In this document: positions 26,455-33,980 of the stretch, piece after piece | Layout: every line of letters starts with the position of its first letter | How positions within the stretch are numbered: the stretch's first letter is position 1 | Assembly: GCF_017743995.1 (NCBI RefSeq) | Contig: NZ_JAGHRB010000007.1 | Span: forward strand, 62,001-126,000 | Direction of reading: 5' to 3' | Source of the DNA: Ruegeria sp. R13_0 | GTDB lineage: Bacteria; Pseudomonadota; Alphaproteobacteria; Rhodobacterales; Rhodobacteraceae | DNA: 64,000 nucleotides | The notes under the pieces: generated by a model | What the model was told of the DNA's origin: nothing | The model's input: the letters and a program-made list of their open reading frames with translations, nothing else | Databases searched by the model: none | Translations under genes and position numbers: made by a program

Positions 26455-26470
26455 GTGTTTTGATCCTCTG

Positions 26471-26851
26471 TTACTGTGCCCGCTGGGGCAGATCGTCTGA
26501 GATGTCGTAGTAGTCACCCTTGTCCGCGACAAAGATGTGCTTTGAGAGTTTCAGGCCCGTTGGTTCGCTGAGCGCCCCCATCGAGACCGAAATCGTGTCT
26601 TCTTCATTGTGCTGCCAGAACAGGAATGAGCCGCACGCGCTGCAGAACCCACGCCGGGCGGTCTCTGAGGCGCGGAACCAACGCAGCGTGTCACTGGCGG
26701 TGAAGTTTAGGTTGTCCTGATGTGTTGAGGTCGATGACCAGACATGACCGGATTGTTTGCGGCACTGACCGCAATGACAGGCAGAGGGGGGCGAGAGGTC
26801 TCCGTCAATCGTAAACGCGACTTTGCCGCAAAGGCAGGATCCCGTCTGCAT
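26471..26851 (-). CDS. GFA-family (CENP-V/GFA domain) protein
   Basis: The 126-residue protein has the cysteine pattern of glutathione-dependent formaldehyde-activating enzymes: CLCG near residue 7, CHCGQCRKQSG near 26, and CSACGS near 70, forming two zinc sites. GFA proteins have been linked to formaldehyde handling, though a catalytic role is doubtful. Demethylation of dimethylglycine and sarcosine can release formaldehyde when folate is limiting, which suits this location. It starts four bases after the end of the lysE-like gene and is probably cotranscribed. Confidence 0.85.
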   Translation of the reverse strand: MQTGSCLCGKVAFTIDGDLSPPSACHCGQCRKQSGHVWSSTSTHQDNLNFTASDTLRWFRASETARRGFCSACGSFLFWQHNEEDTISVSMGALSEPTGLKLSKHIFVADKGDYYDISDDLPQRAQ

Positions 26852-26855
26852 GTAG

Positions 26856-27479
26856 CTACCCCCTTGCTGCGGGCGCAGAGCTGGCACCCAGCAACACGCC
26901 ATAGATGATGAAACAGGTTGCCATGATCCGGCGGACCCAGATATTGAACACAGCGCCCAACGCCGCCTTGCCCATCAGCGCGCCCAACAGGGTGAAGCCG
27001 GTATAGCTGAGCGTCGTGATGATCAGAGCGGTCGGCATGATCACCCCCATCTGCTGCCAGATCGGCACGTCGGGCTGCACGAATTGCGAAAAGGCCGCCA
27101 GATAGCCAGCAACGCTTTTTGGATTGATTGTCGCCACCGCCAGCGCATGCAGATAGACATGCTGCGCCGGGCGTTCAGTGGCAGGCGCCGGCCGTTTCGC
27201 GTTGATCCATCCGCGAATACCGACCCAGATCAAGAACCCCGCCCCGATCAGTTTGGCAATGAAGAAGGCGGTAGGTGAGGCTGCGATCAAGGCCGTTACA
27301 CCCAATGCCGACAAGATCAGAAACGCGCTGGCCTGTGTCAGGATCGCAAGCACACCGAGCATCGCCTTGGGGAAAGGCAAGCTCATACCGTTTGAAATAC
27401 AATTGACGGCATTCGGCCCCGGAGTGGTGACGAACACCACCCAGAACAGCGCGAATATGGTCCAGGCCTCAAAGCTCAT
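26856..27479 (-). CDS. LysE/RhtB-family transporter
   Basis: The 207-residue inner-membrane protein has about six hydrophobic helices and the LysE motif VTTPGPNAVNCISNG near residue 18. LysE/RhtB proteins export amino acids and related small molecules; here it may export an amino acid or betaine-related compound (inference). The start codon overlaps the stop of the upstream regulator gene as TGATG, so it is translationally coupled to it. Confidence 0.87.
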   Translation of the reverse strand: MSFEAWTIFALFWVVFVTTPGPNAVNCISNGMSLPFPKAMLGVLAILTQASAFLILSALGVTALIAASPTAFFIAKLIGAGFLIWVGIRGWINAKRPAPATERPAQHVYLHALAVATINPKSVAGYLAAFSQFVQPDVPIWQQMGVIMPTALIITTLSYTGFTLLGALMGKAALGAVFNIWVRRIMATCFIIYGVLLGASSAPAARG

Positions 27480-28048
27480 CAGTATACCGGAGGTGCAATG
27501 ACCCAAATGGCCACGGCGGGCTCATCATAGGGGTTTGCCCATTGATAGGGTTCGTGCTTGATGCGGAAACTGTCACCCGGCCCGACCGTGAAGTGCCGCG
27601 CACCGATCGTCAGGTCCAATTGGCCCGAAATCATATATCCGACCTCCTGTGTAGGTCGGTCAGCGGGTTTTTGCATTTTGGATCGGGGTTCAAAGGTGGA
27701 ATGCACCATCTCGAAATCATCGGTCAGATCCGGTGAAAGCAGTTCTTCGATCAGACCTTCCTCGCCTGAACCCATCGGGCGTCGTGACACGGCGCGAACC
27801 ACATAACCTTGCTCCTCGACCGGAGCGGCGGAATGCGAAAACAGCATCGACATGGGAACGCCCAGACATTCCGCGATCTGACGCAGGTCCGAGATTGAAG
27901 GGTCGGACATGTCCCTTTCGACCTGACTCAGCCACCCGACCGAGCGGTTCAGGCGGTCGGCAATTTCAGTCAGCGTCAAACCCCTTGCCTTGCGCAAGGC
28001 CCGCAAGTCCGCTCCGAGCGTCGCGCGCTGAGGGGTTTGCGTGTTCAA
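27479..28048 (-). CDS. XRE-family regulator with C-terminal cupin domain
   Basis: The 189-residue protein combines an N-terminal XRE helix-turn-helix (residues 10-65, with IADRLNRSVGWLSQVERD) and a C-terminal cupin sensor domain (about residues 110-185). Such proteins often repress catabolic operons and are released by a small ligand. It is the first gene of the demethylation cluster and is coupled to the LysE-type gene. Two matched inverted repeats of identical geometry lie 17-84 bases upstream of its start (28065-28132), the probable operators for self-control and control of the operon. Confidence 0.88.
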   Translation of the reverse strand: MNTQTPQRATLGADLRALRKARGLTLTEIADRLNRSVGWLSQVERDMSDPSISDLRQIAECLGVPMSMLFSHSAAPVEEQGYVVRAVSRRPMGSGEEGLIEELLSPDLTDDFEMVHSTFEPRSKMQKPADRPTQEVGYMISGQLDLTIGARHFTVGPGDSFRIKHEPYQWANPYDEPAVAIWVIAPPVY

Positions 28049-28064
28049 AGCCAGACTCCGATTC

Positions 28065-28093
28065 TCGTGAAATTCGTTTTGCGTTTTTCACGA
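28065..28093. promoter_or_regulatory. Operator candidate A, TCGTGAAA-N13-TTTCACGA
   Basis: Perfect eight-base arms with a 13-base spacer lie 17 bases upstream of the XRE-cupin gene. It is one of two copies with the same geometry. Confidence 0.65.
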
Positions 28094-28103
28094 TGCCTCA
28101 GTT

Positions 28104-28132
28104 TCGTGAAATTTCAAAGCATTTTTTCACGG
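28104..28132. promoter_or_regulatory. Operator candidate B, TCGTGAAA-N13-TTTCACGG
   Basis: This has the same arms and 13-base spacer as site A, with one mismatch at the outer end. The site starts are 39 bases apart, close to four helical turns, which would allow two dimers to bind on the same face. Confidence 0.63.
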
Positions 28133-28189
28133 CAAATCGTAGGTCAGCGACCAAACCCAAGTAACACAAGGATTTAGTTAGGGTTGCAG

Positions 28190-28642
28190 CTAGGCGGAGA
28201 ACACGTTCTGAAGAATTTTGGTCAGTTCGGACGCGTCCACATCCGTGAAAGCATCCGGCTGGTCGCTGTCGATGTCAAACACGGCAATAACGGCGCCCGA
28301 GGCATCGCGCACCGGCAAAACAAGCTCTGACCTTGTGGAAGACGCGCAGGCGATATGACCCGGAAAGGCATCCACATCCGGAACCAGCTGCACCTCACCC
28401 GTGCGCGCGGCTGCGCCGCACACGCCGCGATCGAACGGGATGACCAGACAACCGTGACCGCCTTGATACGGGCCGATTTTCAGCATGCCCGGTTCGGTGA
28501 CGCGGTAGAACCCCGTCCAGTCAAAGCGATTGTCGGCGTGATGCACCTCACACGCAACGGTCGCCATCAAGGAGATCTGATCGGTTTCGCCTTCGGTCAG
28601 CGAGGCGATGGTTTTGGCAAGGGTGTCATAGTCGACGGTCAT
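28190..28642 (-). CDS. msrC: Free methionine-(R)-sulfoxide reductase, GAF-domain type
   Basis: The 150-residue GAF protein matches the fRMsr length. It has three cysteines C65, C75 and C99 with spacing 10 and 24, the same as the C84, C94 and C118 of the E. coli enzyme. The enzyme reduces free methionine-R-sulfoxide using thioredoxin, in the cytoplasm. The start is ATG 28642; the frame runs on upstream through the hairpin element but that is not family sequence. The thiolase gene is upstream on the same strand, with the dispersed element between them. Confidence 0.9.
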   Translation of the reverse strand: MTVDYDTLAKTIASLTEGETDQISLMATVACEVHHADNRFDWTGFYRVTEPGMLKIGPYQGGHGCLVIPFDRGVCGAAARTGEVQLVPDVDAFPGHIACASSTRSELVLPVRDASGAVIAVFDIDSDQPDAFTDVDASELTKILQNVFSA

Positions 28643-28670
28643 ATTAGCGTTGCTCCGATCCGGGTCTTGG

Positions 28671-28711
28671 GGGGGCGACGCCCCCAGTCCCCGGAGTATT
28701 TGCAAAAGCTC
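28671..28711 (-). repeat. Diverged copy of the dispersed intergenic element
   Basis: On the minus strand the segment begins CTTTTGCAAATACTCCGGGG and continues to the hairpin GGGGGCG-T-CGCCCCC. The layout (AT-rich core ending in CCGGGG, then a G/C hairpin) matches the 4736 family, but the core bases differ. It begins seven bases after the thiolase stop, in the sense direction. Confidence 0.55.
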
Positions 28712-28717
28712 AGTGGG

Positions 28718-29890
28718 TCAAACGCGTTCGATGGCGATCGCCGTGCCCTCTCCGCCACCGATACAGATCGCAGCGATCCCACGTTTCAGGTCGCGTTTTT
28801 CCAAAGCGTTTAGAAGGGTGACCATGATCCGGGCGCCCGATGCGCCGATTGGGTGGCCCAGGGCGCAGGCTCCGCCATTGACGTTGAGCTTGTCGCCCGG
28901 CAGGCCCATTTCGTGCATGAAAGCCATAGGGACAACGGCGAAGGCCTCATTCACCTCCCACAGGTCCACATCATCTTTGGTCCATCCCAGTCGCTTTAGC
29001 AGCTTTTGCGCCGCAGGAACCGGAGCGGTTGTGAACAGGCCCGGGGCCTGCGCATGGCTGGCGTGGCCCAAAACGCGTGCACGGACGGTTAGTCCTTTCG
29101 CCTCAGCGGCGTCGGCCGAGGCCAGAACGAGAGCAGCCGCTCCGTCGGAAATGGAAGAGGAGTTTGCCGCCGTCACCGTGCCATCCGGACGGAAGGCTGG
29201 TTTCAGCGTCGGGATTTTCTCGGGCCGGGCGGATTTGGGTTGCTCATCAGCATCGAGCACCAACGCCCCCTTGCGGGTTTGCAACGTAAACGCGGCAATT
29301 TCCCCATCAAATGCGCCACTGTCCTGCGCCGCCAGAGCGTTCGAAAGCGATCGAAGTGCGTATTCATCCTGCGCCTCGCGGGTGAACTGATAGGTCTCGG
29401 CGCAGTCTTCGGCAAACGTTCCCATCAGGCGGCCTTTGTCATAGGCATCCTCAAGCCCGTCCAGAAACATATGATCCACAACCTGCCCGTGCCCGATCCG
29501 CGCACCGCCGCGCATCTTGGGCAGCATGTAGGGCGCGTTCGTCATACTCTCCATCCCGCCCGCGATCATGGTATCGGTATGGCCCAAAGCGATCTGATCA
29601 AAGGCGATCATGGCGGCCTTCATACCCGAGCCACACATCTTGTTGAGGGTCGTGGCGGGCACCTCTTCACCCAATCCGGCGGCAAATCCCGCCTGACGCG
29701 CCGGGGCCTGACCCTGCCCCGCCGGAAGCACGCAGCCCATCAGAACTTCGTCGACAGTCTCCGCACCTGCCTGCTGCAAGGCGGCACGAATCGCGGTTCC
29801 GCCAAGTTCCGCTGCAGGAATGCCATCGAACATGCCCTGGAACCCACCCATAGGTGTACGGGCCGCGCCTGCGATCACTACGTCTTTCAT
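28718..29890 (-). CDS. Thiolase (acetyl-CoA C-acyltransferase)
   Basis: The 390-residue protein has the thiolase nucleophile Cys86 in NKMCGSGMK, and C-terminal GGACALGHPIGASGAR with the catalytic His and second Cys region. It either makes acetoacetyl-CoA from two acetyl-CoA or cleaves 3-oxoacyl-CoA; the short form and presence of only this gene leave the direction open. ATG 29890 follows GGAGGG. The neighbours do not define a fatty-acid operon. Confidence 0.92.
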   Translation of the reverse strand: MKDVVIAGAARTPMGGFQGMFDGIPAAELGGTAIRAALQQAGAETVDEVLMGCVLPAGQGQAPARQAGFAAGLGEEVPATTLNKMCGSGMKAAMIAFDQIALGHTDTMIAGGMESMTNAPYMLPKMRGGARIGHGQVVDHMFLDGLEDAYDKGRLMGTFAEDCAETYQFTREAQDEYALRSLSNALAAQDSGAFDGEIAAFTLQTRKGALVLDADEQPKSARPEKIPTLKPAFRPDGTVTAANSSSISDGAAALVLASADAAEAKGLTVRARVLGHASHAQAPGLFTTAPVPAAQKLLKRLGWTKDDVDLWEVNEAFAVVPMAFMHEMGLPGDKLNVNGGACALGHPIGASGARIMVTLLNALEKRDLKRGIAAICIGGGEGTAIAIERV

Positions 29891-29990
29891 CAGAAATCCC
29901 TCCTCTTGCCGGAACTTGAATACCGAATGGTAAGATTTGCCGTCTAGCGTATTTCTACGACGCAATTTCAGCTGAAAAGGGCGGTCAATC

Positions 29991-30329
29991 ATGGGGCTGA
30001 CCAGCACAACAACCGACGCGGCTCAGATCATCACCGTTCATTCGGAACGGATAGATGCGGCCATCGCGATCCAGTTCAAGGAAGACATGCGCCGCGAAAC
30101 AGAAACCGACGCAGCTCGCATCGTTCTGGATCTAGCGGGCGTGGAATTCATTGATTCAAGCGGATTGGGGGCCATCGTCGCCTCGATGAAACAAATCGGA
30201 AGCGAGCGCCGGCTGGATCTGGCCGGGCTGCAACCCGTGGTCGAAAAAGTGTTTCGTCTGACACGAATGGACACCGTTTTCAGGTTGTTCGATTCCCTCG
30301 ACGACGCGCTGTCGGCAAAAGCAGACTAA
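29991..30329 (+). CDS. STAS-domain anti-sigma factor antagonist
   Basis: The 112-residue protein is a single STAS domain with VEFIDSSGLGAIVASM; the second serine (S57) corresponds to the phosphorylated residue in SpoIIAA-like antagonists. It would bind a HATPase-type kinase when unphosphorylated. The matching kinase gene follows 14 bases later. A 12-base palindrome TTTCAGCTGAAA lies at 29966-29977, 14 bases before the ATG, and could regulate it. Confidence 0.88.
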   Translation: MGLTSTTTDAAQIITVHSERIDAAIAIQFKEDMRRETETDAARIVLDLAGVEFIDSSGLGAIVASMKQIGSERRLDLAGLQPVVEKVFRLTRMDTVFRLFDSLDDALSAKAD

Positions 30330-30343
30330 CGCGGCCAACGTAG

Positions 30344-30799
30344 ATGTGTGTAACGCCGTCCAGTGATCAAACCTGCCTGCAACTGAGTTTTCCGGCGATT
30401 GAAGCGGAAGCCAGCGCTGGCATTGCGGAGTTGAGCGCAGGCCTGGCCCACCACGGCTTGCCTGTCGAAAAAGCGGACGACGTGAAGATTGCCTTGGCGG
30501 AAGCGATCAACAACGTCGTCGAGCATGCCTATTCTGGCATTGAACCCGCCAAAGTGCAGGTGTGTTGCCGGTTGGAGCACAACCAGCTGGATATTCTGAT
30601 ATCGGATACTGGGCGTCCGCTGCCCGGCTGCAAACCTCCGGATGGGACAGCGGCCTCGGTTGAGACCAGCCTGCAGGACCTGCCAGAAGGGGGTTTCGGG
30701 TGGTATCTGATTCACGAACTGACCAGCGAGATTCGGTATGAGCGTCGCGATGGTTGCAATCTGTTGTCGCTACGGTTTGACGTCCCAATACCCGAATGA
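30344..30799 (+). CDS. RsbW/SpoIIAB-type HATPase_c anti-sigma kinase
   Basis: The 151-residue GHKL ATPase has the N-box E53-A-I-N-N57 and a G-box stretch GGFGWYLIHEL near residue 115. Proteins of this type phosphorylate the STAS antagonist and usually bind a sigma factor or another partner. With the STAS gene 14 bases upstream it forms a partner-switching pair. No PP2C phosphatase or sigma factor gene lies in the window, so its target is unknown. Confidence 0.85.
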   Translation: MCVTPSSDQTCLQLSFPAIEAEASAGIAELSAGLAHHGLPVEKADDVKIALAEAINNVVEHAYSGIEPAKVQVCCRLEHNQLDILISDTGRPLPGCKPPDGTAASVETSLQDLPEGGFGWYLIHELTSEIRYERRDGCNLLSLRFDVPIPE

Positions 30800-30900
30800 A
30801 CCAAGGGATTTGACGCGAAATGGCCACAATAAGGCCTTTTTCGAACCATTGCGCCGCCCCAAACGACTGTCAAACATATCACCGTAGCTCAGATAGCTTC

Positions 30901-30947
30901 CCTCGGCGCCAAGTGTCACAGCCCCCACCCAGTGAACGGCGCCGAGG
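30901..30947. other. Ten-pair inverted repeat with 27-base loop before ggt
   Basis: CCTCGGCGCC and GGCGCCGAGG are perfect inverted copies within the 222-base gap between the anti-sigma kinase gene and the gamma-glutamyltransferase gene. The loop includes GTGTCACA. No T-run follows, so it is probably not a simple terminator. I see nothing else recognisable in the gap. Confidence 0.45.
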
Positions 30948-31021
30948 AACCTCCCTCCCCTCATTGAAGAACTGGACAATCATTCCCTGCGCGATAGGTT
31001 CGCGGTGTTCAAAGTAAGGGG

Positions 31022-32605
31022 ATGATGATGCGGGATTTACACAAGCCGGGCCGGTCCGAAGTTCTGGCCACAAACGGGATGTGTGCGACCTCGCACCCCC
31101 TTGCGGCGAAAACCGCCGTCGACATTCTGGAACGCGGCGGCAATGCCATGGATGCAGCCATTGCCGGGGCAGTCTTGCTGGGGATTTGCGAGCCGCAGAT
31201 GACCGGTTTGGGTGGCGATTGCTTTGTCCTCTACAACCGTTCGGGGGAAAACCAGATCCGAGCGTTGAATGGCTCGGGCCGGGCACCTGCTGCTGCGCAA
31301 GCCAGCGCGCTGCGGGATCGGGGCTTAACCTCGGTGCCTTTGACCAGCCCCGACGCGGTTACAATACCGGGCGCGGTCGACGCGTTCTGTAATCTCAGCC
31401 AAACCGAAGGCCGACTGGGGCTGGATGCTATTCTGCAACCGGCCATTCACTATGCGGAACAGGGGGTGCCGGTTGCCCCACGCGTTTCTTTCGACTGGCA
31501 CAACGGCGAACCGACCCTCCAAGGGGCCGCGCGGGACCACTATCTGATCCACGGGCAAGTCCCCAAGACAGGTCAGGTCTTTCGAGCACCAAAACAGGCG
31601 GAGGTCCTGCGGCGGATCGCAAAGGATGGCCGGGAGGCCTTCTATTCAGGTGAAATCGCGGAGGATATGATCGCCGCCCTTTCCGCCTTGGGGGGGGCGC
31701 ACACCGCCGAGGATTTCCAATCGACCCAATGCACCCCCTCTGATCCGATGCGCGGCACCTATCAGGGCGTTGATCTGGTCGAGCATCCCCCCAACAGCCA
31801 AGGCGCGACGGCGATTTTGCTGCTGAATATCCTCAAGCATTTTGACCTTGCCAGCATGAACCCATTGGGCACGGAACGGGTCCACATCGAGGCCGAAGCG
31901 ACAAAACTGGCCTATGACGCGCGCAATCGTTTCATCGCAGATCCCGATCATATGGCACGGGCCGAGCGGTTTTTGGACAAAGACATCGCCGCATCCCTCG
32001 CGGCTTTGATTGATCCGAAACAGGCCATGCCCGCTGCCGCCCCGCTGACCGAAGCGATTCACAAGGACACCGTCTACATTACTGTCGTCGACCGCGATCA
32101 GATGGCCGTGTCGTTGATCTATTCGATCTTCCACAGCTTCGGCTCGGGGATCGCATCCGAGAAATACGGCATCTTGCTGCAAAACCGCGGCGCAGGCTTC
32201 ACCCTGCAAGCCGGGCACCCAAATGAGTTGGGCGGAGGCAAACGCCCGATGCACACGATCATTCCCGGCATGCTGGCCGAGAACAACCGCGTTACGATTC
32301 CCTTCGGCGTTATGGGTGGGGCGTATCAACCCACAGGACATGCGCGGTTCGTGTCAAACCTGATGGATTTCGGCTTTGACCTGCAAGAGGCCATCAACGC
32401 CCCCCGTGCCTTCGCCGACGGAGGCATCCTGAAGCTCGAGCGCGGGTTCCCCGAAGCGGTTGCTCAACAATTAAGCGAAATGGGTCACACTGTGGAGGTC
32501 CCAGAAACTCCACTGGGTGGCGCACAGGCCATACGAATCCGTGAAGCCGGTGTTTTGGAGGGGGCCAGTGACCCCAGAAAGGACGGTTGCGCGTTGGGGT
32601 ATTGA
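31022..32605 (+). CDS. ggt: Gamma-glutamyltransferase family protein
   Basis: The 527-residue protein is an Ntn hydrolase of the gamma-glutamyltranspeptidase family. It has GGNAMDAAIAGA near residue 40 and the region DTVYITVVD in which Thr350 would be the autocatalytic nucleophile at the large/small subunit junction. It would hydrolyse or transfer gamma-glutamyl groups, for example from glutathione. There is no signal peptide, so this version may be cytoplasmic, unlike the periplasmic E. coli enzyme. Family members also include cephalosporin acylase-like and other amidases. Three ATG codons occur in a row at 31022; the exact one is uncertain by two residues. Confidence 0.87.
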   Translation: MMMRDLHKPGRSEVLATNGMCATSHPLAAKTAVDILERGGNAMDAAIAGAVLLGICEPQMTGLGGDCFVLYNRSGENQIRALNGSGRAPAAAQASALRDRGLTSVPLTSPDAVTIPGAVDAFCNLSQTEGRLGLDAILQPAIHYAEQGVPVAPRVSFDWHNGEPTLQGAARDHYLIHGQVPKTGQVFRAPKQAEVLRRIAKDGREAFYSGEIAEDMIAALSALGGAHTAEDFQSTQCTPSDPMRGTYQGVDLVEHPPNSQGATAILLLNILKHFDLASMNPLGTERVHIEAEATKLAYDARNRFIADPDHMARAERFLDKDIAASLAALIDPKQAMPAAAPLTEAIHKDTVYITVVDRDQMAVSLIYSIFHSFGSGIASEKYGILLQNRGAGFTLQAGHPNELGGGKRPMHTIIPGMLAENNRVTIPFGVMGGAYQPTGHARFVSNLMDFGFDLQEAINAPRAFADGGILKLERGFPEAVAQQLSEMGHTVEVPETPLGGAQAIRIREAGVLEGASDPRKDGCALGY

Positions 32606-32630
32606 TCAACGCGCAGTCGCGCCGCGCCGC

Positions 32631-32957
32631 TCAGTTCAGATGGAAGTGCAGCGGGTAGGATCCATCTTCGAATGGGCCGAACATGTTAGGGATGTCGGGA
32701 TGCTCAACCGGCTCACCCGATCGGTCCTCGATCAGATTTTGTTCTGAAACATAAGCTACATAGAAGGATTGGTCGTTCTCAGCCAACAGGTGATAGAACG
32801 GCTGATCCTTGATCGGCCGACTGTCTTCGGGGATGGCTTCGTACCATTCCTCGGTATTCGAAAACTCTGGATCCACGTCAAAAATCACCCCTCGGAAGGG
32901 ATGTTTCTTATGTCGCACAACTTGTCCCAGGCCGTACTTGGCATGTGTCTTTAGCAT
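32631..32957 (-). CDS. hspQ: Heat shock protein HspQ (YccV-like, hemimethylated-DNA-binding family)
   Basis: The 108-residue protein matches HspQ in length and motifs: KYGLGQVVRHKKHPFRGVIFDVDP at the N-terminus and QPFYHLLAENDQSFYVAYVSEQNL in the middle. HspQ is a small cytoplasmic protein that promotes degradation of some proteins by Lon and binds hemimethylated oriC DNA in E. coli. ATG 32957 was chosen because the frame extends upstream through a hairpin. That eight-pair hairpin (32971-32990) ends 13 bases before the start. Confidence 0.88.
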   Translation of the reverse strand: MLKTHAKYGLGQVVRHKKHPFRGVIFDVDPEFSNTEEWYEAIPEDSRPIKDQPFYHLLAENDQSFYVAYVSEQNLIEDRSGEPVEHPDIPNMFGPFEDGSYPLHFHLN

Positions 32958-32970
32958 TGTTTCAGCCCCC

Positions 32971-32990
32971 AAAGAGGTTACTACCTCTTT
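32971..32990. promoter_or_regulatory. Perfect hairpin AAAGAGGT-TACT-ACCTCTTT upstream of hspQ
   Basis: The eight-pair stem lies 14-33 bases upstream of the hspQ start codon. It could form an RNA hairpin in the leader or an operator. It also lies in the region from which the divergent transporter gene must be transcribed. Confidence 0.5.
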
Positions 32991-33037
32991 CCGGGCAGAA
33001 AAGCCAATCATTGATGTGAAATTAAGGGAAACAGTCT

Positions 33038-33919
33038 GTGAACCTCTTACTGACAGTGTTCGAAATTGCGGCACCCGTGTTCCTTTTGTCAGCAATCGGC
33101 TTTGTCTGGGTCAAGCTAGGCTTTGAATACCGCCTACAGTTTGTGACGCGTTTTGCTATGACGCTGGCAGTCCCCAGTCTGATTTTCGTGGCCTTGATGC
33201 AGACCGAAATTCCGGGTGGTGACCTTTCACGGTTCACTCTGGCCACCATTGCGGCCAATCTGGTTCTCGCGGTCGTGTTTTGGGTCATTGTAAAGGTGCT
33301 AAAGCTTGAGCAACGCACCTACCTTTCGCCGCTGATCTTCGGAAATACCGGCAATTTGGGCCTTCCCCTATGCATCTTTGCATTTGGTCAGGCCGGTTTG
33401 GGATATGCGGTTATCTTTCTGGCCGTGACCGCGCTGTTTTCCTTTACCTACGGGATCTATCTGGTCGCGGGCAAAGGCGCGTTCGGGCAAGTCATCCGCC
33501 AGCCCATGGTCTGGGCCACGCTGCTGGGCGCGCTGTTCCTGTGGCAAGACTGGGAAACGCCTCTGTTCCTAACCAACACCCTGGATTTGCTTGGGCAAAT
33601 GGCTGTTCCGATGATGCTTGTGACCGTCGGAGTTGCGATCGCGCGCCTGACCTCTCGCAGTCTTCACCGGGCCATTTGGCTGTCGCTCCTCAAGCTGGCG
33701 GTCTGCTTTGCCTTGGGATGGGGCGTTGCGATCCTCTTCGGGCTTGAAACGATCGCATTCGGTGTTCTGGTCTTGCAAATGTGTACCCCGGTCGCGGTCA
33801 CCTCATACCTTCTGGCCGAGCGGTTTGAGGCCGACGCAGACGCCGTTGCAGGCATGGTCATGGTCTCGACGGTGCTGTCTGTCGCCGCGTTACCGGGTGT
33901 TTTGGCTATCGTTCTGTAA
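33038..33919 (+). CDS. AEC-family (auxin efflux carrier-like) transporter
   Basis: The 293-residue inner-membrane protein has about ten hydrophobic helices in two five-helix bundles and the family features FGNTGNLGLPL near residue 105 and MCTPVAVTSYLLA near residue 250. AEC proteins export organic acids and related anions; the substrate is unknown. The start is GTG 33038, with AAGGGA eight bases upstream. It is divergent from hspQ. Confidence 0.87.
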   Translation: MNLLLTVFEIAAPVFLLSAIGFVWVKLGFEYRLQFVTRFAMTLAVPSLIFVALMQTEIPGGDLSRFTLATIAANLVLAVVFWVIVKVLKLEQRTYLSPLIFGNTGNLGLPLCIFAFGQAGLGYAVIFLAVTALFSFTYGIYLVAGKGAFGQVIRQPMVWATLLGALFLWQDWETPLFLTNTLDLLGQMAVPMMLVTVGVAIARLTSRSLHRAIWLSLLKLAVCFALGWGVAILFGLETIAFGVLVLQMCTPVAVTSYLLAERFEADADAVAGMVMVSTVLSVAALPGVLAIVL

Positions 33920-33980
33920 CGATTGTGATTTCCTCAGCGCTCAATCTGCGCTAGAATGCCAGAAAAAAGGCACGAGGCAC

